Source: Salinicola salarius (GTDB lineage: Bacteria > Pseudomonadota > Gammaproteobacteria > Pseudomonadales > Halomonadaceae). Taken from it: DNA of 64,000 nt. Positions 26,657 through 34,340 of the stretch are shown here, one piece after another (the first letter of the stretch is position 1; each line of letters starts with the position of its first letter). Where the stretch lies: contig NZ_PZJT01000010.1 in NCBI RefSeq assembly GCF_003206135.1, forward strand, positions 119,861 through 183,860, written 5' to 3'. Both the position numbers and the translations under genes were made by a program. A model generated the notes under the pieces. The model made no database searches and was not told where the DNA came from. It was given only the letters and a program-made list of their open reading frames with translations.

Positions 26657-27471
26657 GCGGACTCGACCGACGCGTCGGCGCTCTGCGGTCGGCGGGCATC
26701 GCGCATCTCGTCGCGGTGCTCGGCGCGGTAGGTGTTCAGGGCCTCTTCGATGAACGACGGCAGGCGGCGCTTGCTGACCATGATGACGCCTTCCAGAATC
26801 AGCGTCATGGCCATCAGCCGGGCCTCGGTGCGGCGTTCGAGCTTGACCGCGATCGGCTTGAACACCAGGTTGGCGAGCAGGATGCCGTAGAAGGTGGACA
26901 TCAACGCCACTGCCAGACGCGGTCCGATCACCGCCAGGTCGCCGGCCTGGATCACCTCGAGCATGTTGATCAGCCCGACCAGGGTGCCGAGCATGCCGAA
27001 GGCCGGCGCGTAGACGGCCATGGTCCGCAGGATCTGCGCTTCGGCTCGCTCCTTGGCCTTGACCCGAACCATGCGCCAGCGAAGCATCTCGCGGATCTCT
27101 TCTTCGCGAGTGTTACTGATCACCATCTGCATGCCGGTGCGCAGGAAGGGATTGGTGGTGTTCTCCAGCGCGCCTTCGATGGCGCGGATGTTGCCGCGGC
27201 TCCAGTGGCGGGACATCTCGATCAACTGATCCAGATCGCTTTCCAGTTCGCTGGCCTGGGGTTCGCGCCGGAACACCACGGCGACCTGCCGGCACAGCCG
27301 CTGCATCTCCTGAAGGGGATAGCTGATGAAACTGGCCGCCAGCGTGCCGGTAAGCACGATCGCCAGCCCCGGCAGGTTGAAGAAGCTACTCGGGGCCTGA
27401 GCGGTGAACAGCACGACGGTCGCCAGCAGCAGAGCACTGGCGATGATGCCGATGAGTGTGGAAGGATTCAT
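26653..27471 (-). CDS. motA: Flagellar stator protein MotA-like
   Basis: 272 residues with four helices: about 5-24, 32-52, then after a cytoplasmic stretch the pair around YAPAFGMLGTLVGLINML (about 155-178) and LAVALMSTFYGILLANLVFKPIAVKLERR (about 187-215). The second pair is the diagnostic MotA/PomA block. The cytoplasmic charged loop that contacts FliG is present (REEEIREMLRWRMVRVKAKERAE). First gene of motAB. Confidence 0.88.
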   Translation of the reverse strand: MNPSTLIGIIASALLLATVVLFTAQAPSSFFNLPGLAIVLTGTLAASFISYPLQEMQRLCRQVAVVFRREPQASELESDLDQLIEMSRHWSRGNIRAIEGALENTTNPFLRTGMQMVISNTREEEIREMLRWRMVRVKAKERAEAQILRTMAVYAPAFGMLGTLVGLINMLEVIQAGDLAVIGPRLAVALMSTFYGILLANLVFKPIAVKLERRTEARLMAMTLILEGVIMVSKRRLPSFIEEALNTYRAEHRDEMRDARRPQSADASVESA

Positions 27472-27611
27472 GAACGGCTCGCAACCTGGTGAACGGGCAT
27501 GGTGCCCATCTTAAGCCCGGGGCTCCACCGTCAAAGGCGCTAATTGGCGCGTGTATCAGGCGCTTATTGTCGACGGGATGCATCGGCGAGCGGTGATCGA
27601 CGCGACCAATC

Positions 27612-28424
27612 TCAGGCGTCGTCGTCCGACCGGCGTGCTGCCGCCTCCTTGGCGTGGGTGACGAAACGCGTCGGATCGTCGCTGATCACGCCGTCGACGC
27701 CCCAGTCCCAGAGCTTTTCGAAGGTGACCGGGTCGTTGGCGGTGTAGCAGAACAGCTTGATCTCTTCGTCGGCGATCTCCTGCGCCCGCTTGATCTTCAG
27801 CTTGCGCCAGTCGAGGTGGAGGCTGTAGGCGGAGAGACGTTCGGTTTCCAGCCACCAGCGCTTGGGTGCCTTGTCGTCCAGCACGCCGAGGCGCAGGCGG
27901 TCGGGGTCGGATTCCAGCGCCCGTGCGGCGGTCAGTGCATGACGATCGAACGAGGAGACGATCAGCTTGTCGGCGGGCAGCGCTTCCAACGTCGGCGGCA
28001 GGGCGGCCTGGACGAGCTCGATGGCGTTGCGGCCGCGACACACCTTCAGCTCAAGGTTCAGCCCCATGCCGAGTCGCTTGATCAGCTCGAGCATCGCCTC
28101 CAGCGTGGCGATCGGCTCGCCGCGATACTGGGCGCCGAACCAGCTGCCGGCGTCCAGTTTGGCGGCGCTTTCGGCGTCGAGCTTGAACAATTTTCCGCGA
28201 CCGTCGGAGCAGCGCTTGAGACCGGCGTCGTGCCAGATGACCGGTGTTCCATCGCCGAGCAGTTGAACGTCGAGTTCGACCCATTGGCAACCGGCATCAT
28301 GGGCGGCCTGAACCGCTGCCAGGGTGTTTTCGGGGGCACGCGCGGAAAGGCCGCGATGGGCGATGTAGCGGGGCGTGTCGGTGTCGGTGTGATCGGCGCT
28401 ATCGGCGGGGCGCGGCTGGGTCAT
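27612..28424 (-). CDS. ugpQ: Glycerophosphodiester phosphodiesterase
   Basis: 270 residues. The GDPD motif HRGLSARAPENTLAAVQAAHDAGCQWVELDVQLLGDGTPVIWHD supplies catalytic H23, E and D metal ligands and the second histidine, and the TIM barrel continues to INRYTAND-like FCYTANDP and DGVISDDPTRF. It hydrolyses glycerophosphodiesters to glycerol 3-phosphate and an alcohol. There is no signal peptide, so it is cytosolic, as UgpQ. It stands alone; the preceding 500 bp hold only a gene remnant. Confidence 0.92.
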   Translation of the reverse strand: MTQPRPADSADHTDTDTPRYIAHRGLSARAPENTLAAVQAAHDAGCQWVELDVQLLGDGTPVIWHDAGLKRCSDGRGKLFKLDAESAAKLDAGSWFGAQYRGEPIATLEAMLELIKRLGMGLNLELKVCRGRNAIELVQAALPPTLEALPADKLIVSSFDRHALTAARALESDPDRLRLGVLDDKAPKRWWLETERLSAYSLHLDWRKLKIKRAQEIADEEIKLFCYTANDPVTFEKLWDWGVDGVISDDPTRFVTHAKEAAARRSDDDA

Positions 28425-28561
28425 GCGGTCAGGATCTCCGTCGAACGCTGGGGCGGGCGTTCATCACTGTCGAAATGGCACAGATTCAGGCGGCTGTGCG
28501 TTGGCGTCATCGCCAGGCTCAGACCTTCGACCACCGCACGCGCGCCGTCAAGGCAAATCAC
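28421..28561 (-). CDS. Possible 46-residue peptide overlapping ugpQ start
   Basis: A GTG at 28561 opens a short frame whose TGA overlaps the ugpQ ATG (ATGA), the same coupling seen between real genes here. The peptide contains DGARAVVEGLSLAMTPTHSR and a mixed acidic C-terminus. I do not recognise it, the ribosome site is poor, and it may be chance in a GC-rich leader. Confidence 0.2.
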   Translation of the reverse strand: MICLDGARAVVEGLSLAMTPTHSRLNLCHFDSDERPPQRSTEILTA

Positions 28562-28670
28562 CCTTCATGCCGTATGGCGAACGTGGATATCCGCTGTGTG
28601 ACACCCGGATTCCCAGGCTTCCAGGTTCCCGGGCAGTTTTCATACCAAGCCTAATGCCACCGCCGTCTTG

Positions 28671-28893
28671 CTGTGCCGATAGCGATACCGATAGGCAGTC
28701 TGCAGCGGAATCGGCCGATAGCCGAGAGATCCATGGGTATAGCCGAGCCCGGTCCTGCCGCCAGCGCCGAGTTCGACCAGCACCATGCCGGTCGAATCCC
28801 AGGCGAGCGTACCGTCGGATTGGGGTCGTCCGTCGGTATCTCATGGGGCGCGTCCTCGATACCCTCGATCGGGACATGCGTCATTTCCAACAT
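28671..28893 (-). pseudogene. Frameshifted N-terminal remnant of a mandelate racemase/enolase-superfamily gene
   Basis: On the minus strand, codons from 28893 read THVPIEGIEDAPHEIPTDDPN. After a one-base shift near 28820 the next frame reads DGTLAWDSTGMVLVELGAGG and then RTGLGYTHGS. Joined, this is the first 50-60 residues of an enolase-superfamily protein (IEAVETRVYRIPTD..DGTLxWDSTTxVLVEV..GxGYTY is the usual pattern). A single lost base explains the shift. The second frame then runs into unrelated sequence and stops, and the catalytic barrel is gone. It lies directly downstream of the PoxB-like gene in the same direction, so it may once have been its operon partner. Confidence 0.7.
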
Positions 28894-28934
28894 GGCGGCG
28901 TCTTCCTGATGTTCGTGAAGCAGACGCTCATGAA

Positions 28935-30734
28935 TCAGTGCTTGCGGAGCTTCGGCACGACATCGCGCGAGAACTGTCGGAACGACGCCTTGATGATACC
29001 CAGCGAGTCGGGATCGCCATGCAGCAGCGCCGACATGTAGGCCTTGGCCTGTTCGCGCTTGATATGGGGTGGCAGTGGCGGCACGTCGGGGTCGGTGACC
29101 ACTTCCAGTACCACCGGGCGATCGGCATTGAGCGCGCGGTCCCAGGCGCCGGCCAGTGCCTCCGGCTCATCGACCTTGATGCCCTTCAGGCCGATCATAT
29201 TGGCGTAATCGGCATAGGGGAAGTCGGGCAAATCCTGCGAGCCGGTGTATTTAGGGTCGCCGACCTGAACGCGCATTTCCCAGGTCACCTGATTGAGGTC
29301 CTGGTTGTTGAGCACCATGATCACCAGGCGCGGATCGCTCCAGCGTTGCCAGTACTTGGCGATGGTCACCAGCTCGGAATTGCCGTTCATCTGCATCGCG
29401 CCGTCGCCGACCAGGGCGAGTACCACGCGGTCGGGATGGGCAAACTTGGCGGCGATGGCGTAAGGCACGCCATTACCCATCGTCGCCAGCCCGCCGGAAA
29501 GCGATGCCTGCATGCCCCGGCGCAACTTGAGATCGCGTGCGTACCAGTTGGCGGCCGAACCGGAATCGCTGGTGATGATGCAGTTGTCGGGCAGCTTGGG
29601 CGAAAGCTCCCAGAACACGCGTTGCGGATTGATCGGATCGGCATCGGCCAGGGCGCGCTGTTCGAGCATTTCCCACCATTGGGAGACACTTTTCTCGATC
29701 CGTTCACGCCACTTGCGCTCCGATTTGCGTTGCAGATGCGGAATCAGAGCCTGCAGCGTTGCCGCGCTGTCACCGGTCAGATTGACTTCCATCGGATAGC
29801 GCATGCTCAGCATGCGACCATCGATATCGATCTGTACGCCGCGTGCCTGGCCTTCCTCGGGCAGGAATTCCGAATAAGGGAACGTCGAACCGATCATCAA
29901 TAAAGTGTCGCAGTTCGCCATCAGCTCCCAACTGGGGTTGGTGCCGAGCAAGCCGATCGAGCCGGTGACGTAGGGCAGGTCATCGGGCAGCGCCGCGCGC
30001 CCCAGCAGCGCCTTGGCGACACCGGCACCGAGAATGTCGGCGATCTTCATGACTTCATCGGTAGCCTGCAAGGCGCCGGCGCCGACCAGGATCGCGACGC
30101 GTTCGCCAGCGTTGAGCACCTCCGCGGCGCGTTCGAGATCATCCTGGTGCGGAATCGTGCGCGGCGCAGCATAGCCGACACCCGAATGCACCGTGCCATG
30201 CGCATGCGGCGGTGTCTCGACGGCGGGCTGGGTTTGCAGATCGTTGGGAATGACCAGCGCGGTGACCGTACGTTCGGACAAGGCGATACGCACGCACCGG
30301 TCGATCAGATGGCGGATCTGGCCGGGTGTGGTTGCCATGTGCACATATTCATTGGCCACGTCCTTGTACAGCGAGACCAGATCGACTTCCTGCTGATAGT
30401 CGCCGCCCAATGAACTGCGCGCCTGTTGGCCGACGATTGCCACCACCGGCGTGTGATCCTTCTTGGCGTCGTACAGGCCGTTGAGCAGATGGATCGCGCC
30501 CGGTCCTGATGTGGCGAGACAAACGCCCACTTCGCCGGTGAACTTGGCATGGGCACAGGCCATGAATGCGGCCATTTCCTCATGACGGACTTGAATGAAA
30601 TCGAAGCGGTCGCCGGCGCGGTCGAGAGCTCCCATGATGTCGTTGATACCATCGCCGGCGTAGCCGAATATTCGCCGAATGTTCCATTGCGATAGACGCT
30701 TGAGAAGAAAATCGCTGACCGTTTCGCTGCTCAT
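28935..30734 (-). CDS. poxB: ThDP-dependent enzyme, pyruvate oxidase/quinone-dependent pyruvate dehydrogenase-like
   Basis: 599 residues. N-terminal pyrimidine-binding domain with FGYAGDGINDIMGAL, the catalytic glutamate region VRHEEMAAFMACAHAKFTGEVGVCLATSGPGAIHLLNGLYDA, a central FAD-type domain (about 190-350), and the ThDP/Mg motif GDGAMQMNGNSELVTIAKY with NNQDLNQ. Overall closest to PoxB and to stress-linked thiamine-pyrophosphate-requiring proteins rather than acetolactate synthase. The C-terminal membrane-activation peptide of E. coli PoxB is not evident, so quinone dependence is uncertain. GGAGG precedes the start by seven bases. Confidence 0.8.
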   Translation of the reverse strand: MSSETVSDFLLKRLSQWNIRRIFGYAGDGINDIMGALDRAGDRFDFIQVRHEEMAAFMACAHAKFTGEVGVCLATSGPGAIHLLNGLYDAKKDHTPVVAIVGQQARSSLGGDYQQEVDLVSLYKDVANEYVHMATTPGQIRHLIDRCVRIALSERTVTALVIPNDLQTQPAVETPPHAHGTVHSGVGYAAPRTIPHQDDLERAAEVLNAGERVAILVGAGALQATDEVMKIADILGAGVAKALLGRAALPDDLPYVTGSIGLLGTNPSWELMANCDTLLMIGSTFPYSEFLPEEGQARGVQIDIDGRMLSMRYPMEVNLTGDSAATLQALIPHLQRKSERKWRERIEKSVSQWWEMLEQRALADADPINPQRVFWELSPKLPDNCIITSDSGSAANWYARDLKLRRGMQASLSGGLATMGNGVPYAIAAKFAHPDRVVLALVGDGAMQMNGNSELVTIAKYWQRWSDPRLVIMVLNNQDLNQVTWEMRVQVGDPKYTGSQDLPDFPYADYANMIGLKGIKVDEPEALAGAWDRALNADRPVVLEVVTDPDVPPLPPHIKREQAKAYMSALLHGDPDSLGIIKASFRQFSRDVVPKLRKH

Positions 30735-31350
30735 TTCCTGGCCTCCACGCTTGGATCGGTTACTGAGAACTTGGATCGGTTGCTTGAGAAGAATGTCGGT
30801 TTGCTGAAAAAAATAGTGACGCTATGCGGAAAACACTCTTCAAGGTGGTACATCAACGTGGCTTTGAGCAAGACGAAAGCCGGACGAGTCATGGCTATGA
30901 TTAACAAACGAATAAAGAGACATCGAGTGGCTGAATCGATCGGCTGAATTTTGATTAATCTCCGTTAAAAAATAATGCATATTTACCGCTTCGTGGCGGA
31001 AAGAATGCCAATGGCATCTGGGGAACGACATCTCCCTTGCATGGATGAATCGAAGAAGATCGAGGATTATGGCCTTATCGGTGATATGCGTACCGCCGCA
31101 TTGATCGATCGGAGTGCGCCTCGATCGAGTGGTTATGTCTGCCGCGCTTCGATTCCGATGCCTGCTGTGCGGCCGAGCCCGGCGGAGTCGCGACGGCGGC
31201 ACTGACGCGGCTGGATTCCGACTCCTTTCGAATACCGGCCGGAGGCGGACGGACGGGGCCAGCAACGTGACGATATGATAGGCTGCGCGGCTTATTACAC
31301 CGGCCCGAAGCCGCCGGCAGCGCGCCACAAGGCAACAAGTCAGGAGAAGC
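30735..31350. other. 616-bp intergenic region with a 20-bp-pitch direct repeat
   Basis: CTTGGATCGGT occurs at 30750-30760 and again at 30770-30780, just upstream of the PoxB-like gene; the 20-bp pitch (two helical turns) suits a regulator. The remainder is relatively AT-rich near 30900-30990. Short frames on both strands show no recognisable protein. The AGGAG at about 31343 belongs to the next gene. Confidence 0.5.
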
Positions 31351-31926
31351 ATGATGAAGGTCGTTCACGTCAAGAACCCTGAAACCCGCGAAGCGTGTCT
31401 CGCCAAGCTGTGCGCCAGTGTCTATGGGCAGGAAGCGGGCCTGGCCCCGCTGGTGACGTTCGCCGGCACCCAGGGCGTGCTGTTCGAGCAGGAGGCGGCG
31501 CGGCTGTTCGCGCTGACCGAAGACGACGGCACCATTCTTTGCCTGGCGCTGATTTCCTCCGATGTCGACGGCGGGACCATGGAAGTCGGCATGCTGTCGA
31601 CGCCGGAGGGGAAAGGCAACACCCGGCATAGCCGGCAACTGGTCAGGACCCTGGCGGAGAAGGCGCCGCTGCGCGTGACGGCCAGCGACGAGGCGGGAGA
31701 AACATTCTTCCGACGTTGCGGCATCGAGCGCTGGGTGGATGGCGAAGAGGGCCTGCGCATCGGTCTGGGGCCGCTGCATCCGGCGCCGGTGAAAGGAGCG
31801 CTGCCCAACATGGTGCGCTTCAACGGCGACGGTATCGTGCGTACCTTCAAGGAGCAGCCGAAGACCTTCGAGGAGTACAAGACGCGCTTCGTTGCCGCCC
31901 TTGAACGTTACTCGAATAGTTTGTAA
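31351..31926 (+). CDS. Conserved-looking protein of unknown function
   Basis: 191 residues with AGGAG just upstream; two adjacent ATGs (31351, 31354) are both possible. Soluble, no signal peptide or membrane helix. The C-terminal segment (about 150-191) is basic and aromatic: NMVRFNGDGIVRTFKEQPKTFEEYKTRF. The central part, TASDEAGETFFRRCGIERWVDGEEGLRIGLG, recalls the end of a GNAT acetyltransferase (late strand plus FFxxxGF-like turn), but no acetyl-CoA P-loop is clear. Codon use matches neighbours, so it is a genuine gene. It precedes a quinone oxidoreductase gene by 114 bp, perhaps in one transcript. Confidence 0.7.
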   Translation: MMKVVHVKNPETREACLAKLCASVYGQEAGLAPLVTFAGTQGVLFEQEAARLFALTEDDGTILCLALISSDVDGGTMEVGMLSTPEGKGNTRHSRQLVRTLAEKAPLRVTASDEAGETFFRRCGIERWVDGEEGLRIGLGPLHPAPVKGALPNMVRFNGDGIVRTFKEQPKTFEEYKTRFVAALERYSNSL

Positions 31927-32040
31927 AGCCGGCTTCGACCAATGTCTGACGGCCGCGACGCGTGCCGCTCCTGACTTGACCCGCCTCGGGAATGGCGCTT
32001 GGATGTCAGACCGAGAGTCATCACCCAACAAGGAAACGTC

Positions 32041-33018
32041 ATGGCCAAGCGTATTCAGTTCGCCCGTACCGGCGGCCCGGAGGTTCTCGAAACCGTCGAA
32101 TTCGAACCTGCCGCCCCCAGGGCGGGAGAGGTCAGGGTCAAGAACCACGCCATCGGACTCAACTTCATCGATATCTACTTCCGCACCGGTCTCTATCCGG
32201 CGCCCTCCATGCCATCCGGTCTGGGCACCGAAGGGGCCGGGGTGGTGGATGCGGTCGGCGAAGGCGTGACCCACCTCGAAAAGGGGGATCGCGTCGCTTA
32301 CGCCCAGGGGCCGCTCGGCTCCTATTCGGAATATCACGTGCTGCCGGCGGACAAGGTCGTCCAGTTGCCGGAAAGTATCTCCTTCGAGACCGCCGCGGCT
32401 GCCATGCTCAAGGGCTTGACCACCCAGTATCTGCTGCGCCAGACATTTCCGCTGGAAGGGGGTGAAACCATCCTCTTCCACGCTGCCGCCGGTGGAGTGG
32501 GGTCGATCGCCTGCCAGTGGGCCAACGCCCTGGGTGTCAAGGTGATCGGTACCGTCGGTTCCGCCGAAAAGGCCGAACTGGCGAAGAAGAATGGCGCCTG
32601 GGCAACGATCAACTACCGCGAGGAAAATGTCGTCGAGCGCGTTCGCGAGCTGACTGGCGGCGCGATGGTGCCGGTGGTCTATGACTCCGTCGGCAAGGAT
32701 ACCTGGATGACCTCGCTGGACTGCCTGGCGCCGCGAGGCTTGATGGTCAGCTTCGGCAACGCTTCCGGCGCGGTCGAAGGTGTCAACGTGGGCATCCTCA
32801 ACCAGAAGGGCTCGCTCTACCTGACGCGCCCCAGCCTCAACGGTTATGCCGATACGCGGGAGCGCTTCGAGGAGATGTGTCTCGACCTGTTCGACATGCT
32901 CGAGAGCGGCAAGGTCAATATCGATATCGCCCAGCGCTTCAAGCTGGAAGAGGCCGGCAAGGCGCAGGAGGCGTTGGCCTCACGCCAGACGACGGGATCC
33001 ACGATTCTGATCCCCTGA
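32041..33018 (+). CDS. qorA: NADPH:quinone oxidoreductase (zeta-crystallin-like)
   Basis: 325 residues from the ATG at 32041 with AAGGAA upstream; the frame is open further 5' without a ribosome site. Medium-chain reductase lacking zinc ligands: NHAIGLNFIDIYFRTGLYP, then GLGTEGAGVVDAVGEGV, the nucleotide-binding ETILFHAAAGGVGSIACQWANALG and VIGTVGSAEKAELAKKNGA typical of QOR. It reduces quinones by one electron using NADPH. A strong terminator follows. Confidence 0.92.
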   Translation: MAKRIQFARTGGPEVLETVEFEPAAPRAGEVRVKNHAIGLNFIDIYFRTGLYPAPSMPSGLGTEGAGVVDAVGEGVTHLEKGDRVAYAQGPLGSYSEYHVLPADKVVQLPESISFETAAAAMLKGLTTQYLLRQTFPLEGGETILFHAAAGGVGSIACQWANALGVKVIGTVGSAEKAELAKKNGAWATINYREENVVERVRELTGGAMVPVVYDSVGKDTWMTSLDCLAPRGLMVSFGNASGAVEGVNVGILNQKGSLYLTRPSLNGYADTRERFEEMCLDLFDMLESGKVNIDIAQRFKLEEAGKAQEALASRQTTGSTILIP

Positions 33019-33038
33019 GCCATCGCTACCCATGCAGA

Positions 33039-33074
33039 GGCCGGCGTCGTCCGAACGGGCGACGCCGGCCTTTT
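33039..33074 (+). terminator. Rho-independent terminator after the quinone oxidoreductase gene
   Basis: GGCCGGCGTCG (33039-33049) pairs with CGACGCCGGCC (33060-33070), an 11-bp perfect GC-rich stem followed by TTTT. Confidence 0.9.
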
Positions 33075-33125
33075 GGTTCCCTGATCGCGCGGCGGTCGCG
33101 ACGTGGGGCGATCATTCCATCGTGT

Positions 33126-33193
33126 TCACTGATCATCGTACCCACTTATCGTACTCACTTATCATCACGTTCACTTATCATCACGTTCACTTA
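33126..33193. repeat. Degenerate 16-bp tandem repeat
   Basis: TCACTTATCATCACGT occurs twice in tandem (33155-33186) with a partial third copy, and decayed versions lie on the left side from 33126. It sits in the leader of the RlpA-like lipoprotein gene. No function is evident. Confidence 0.8.
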
Positions 33194-33313
33194 TTTGGCC
33201 GCTTTCGTGAGCGAACAGCGATTGTCGTTGTCGTAGTACGACGATGGCGCCCGCATTTCGCCAGTTTCTCCGCGGGGCGTCGAGGCCAGATGATCCATGC
33301 CAGGTCAATCACG

Positions 33314-33892
33314 ATGACATTCGATACCACCGACGACAGGTTCTCGCCGGCAAGGCCGGCATCCTCTCGAGAGCGCCGCGTTCGCAAGACGCTGTTCGCC
33401 GCTGCCATCGCATCGGTTCTGCTGGCGGGCTGTGCGTCGCCCTATCACCCGCAGGGCTGGGAAGCGACTTCGTCACCGCCGCCGGTGGCCGCGACCGGCA
33501 AGTCCGGTAGCAAGCCCGGCAAGAAGGAGTCCGCCAGGCGAGACGCCAGCATCAAGCGCAAGGCCGCCGACACGCGGGCCAGCGCATCGCCGATGGGCAA
33601 GCCGCGTCGGGGCGAGGCGACCTACTACGCCTCCTACTTCGAAGGGCGGCCGACCGCCAGTGGCGAACCCTACGACAGCCAGGCGATGACGGCGGCGCAC
33701 AAGACCTTGCCGTTCGGGACCAAGGTGAAGGTGACCGCGCTGGATTCCGGCGAGACGGCCGTGGTGCGCATCAACGACCGCGGCCCGTTCGTCGACGGTC
33801 GCATCATCGATCTTTCCCGAAAGGCGGCGGAGCAGCTCGGCATGGTTCACGAGGGTGCCGCCGAAGTGCAGCTGCAGGTGTTGGGGCAGTAG
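33314..33892 (+). CDS. rlpA: RlpA-like septal-ring lipoprotein (DPBB domain)
   Basis: 192 residues from the ATG at 33314, chosen because it gives a proper lipoprotein signal: basic RRVRK, hydrophobic core AAAIASVLL, lipobox LLAGC with Cys40. A basic, low-complexity linker (about 60-100) precedes the double-psi beta-barrel with GEATYYASYFEGRPTASGEPYDSQAMTAAHKTLPFGTKVKV and the catalytic-type RINDRGPFVDGRIIDLSRKAAEQLGM. The Asp and His positions of lytic transglycosylase RlpA are present. There is no SPOR domain, so septal targeting by denuded glycan is not expected. Confidence 0.88.
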   Translation: MTFDTTDDRFSPARPASSRERRVRKTLFAAAIASVLLAGCASPYHPQGWEATSSPPPVAATGKSGSKPGKKESARRDASIKRKAADTRASASPMGKPRRGEATYYASYFEGRPTASGEPYDSQAMTAAHKTLPFGTKVKVTALDSGETAVVRINDRGPFVDGRIIDLSRKAAEQLGMVHEGAAEVQLQVLGQ

Positions 33893-34283
33893 ATCGTAAT
33901 CCGCCATCAGCACTCGTATCGGGTCGTAAAGCGAGGGCTGTTTGATAATCAGCTTTTTGCCAAGGCAATTTGCCCCTTCGACGTAAGCTTACCACTGTCG
34001 AAACCTTACCTATCCTATCGCGCATGATGACGAGGGGGCTTAACGCTCGCCCCCTCGCCGCTCCCCCTCTTTTCGCGCCACAAACCGTGAAACCCTGGCC
34101 GATCAATCGCTGCGCTTAGGGTCGGCATGCAAGGACATCCCTGTCCCGGCATGCCTCTTGCGACATCCATGTCGCAAGACCCAGCTTCGCGATTATCGTC
34201 CAGTACGGTCTTGAAAGGCGCTTGGGGTGGCTCTGGCGAAGCTCGAAGGCTTTTTCATCAAGCAGAGACTCCCCTCGACAAAC
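33893..34283. other. Intergenic region between convergent genes with nested hairpins
   Basis: GAGGGGGC/GCCCCCTC forms an 8-bp stem near 34031-34055, a possible terminator for the RlpA-like gene. Further on, GGCATGC and GCATGCC enclose GGACA/TGTCC, directly followed by CTTGCGACAT (34157-34166) and ATGTCGCAAG (34169-34178), a perfect 10-bp inverted repeat with a 2-base gap. No coding sequence is supported. Confidence 0.6.
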
Positions 34284-34312
34284 AGAAGCCCCGCTCGATG
34301 AGCGGGGCTTCT
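34284..34312 (-). terminator. Terminator hairpin downstream of fadE
   Basis: AGAAGCCCCGCT (34284-34295) and AGCGGGGCTTCT (34301-34312) make a perfect 12-bp stem with a 5-base loop. On the minus strand it is followed by GTTTG, a short U-rich tract. The fadE stop is 29 bp upstream. Confidence 0.8.
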
Positions 34313-34340
34313 GTGGTCTGGCGTGTATGGTCTGGCGGGG

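Noticed and set aside
30840..31352. 170-codon minus-strand frame upstream of the PoxB-like gene
   Set aside because: Composition and peptide show no protein character.
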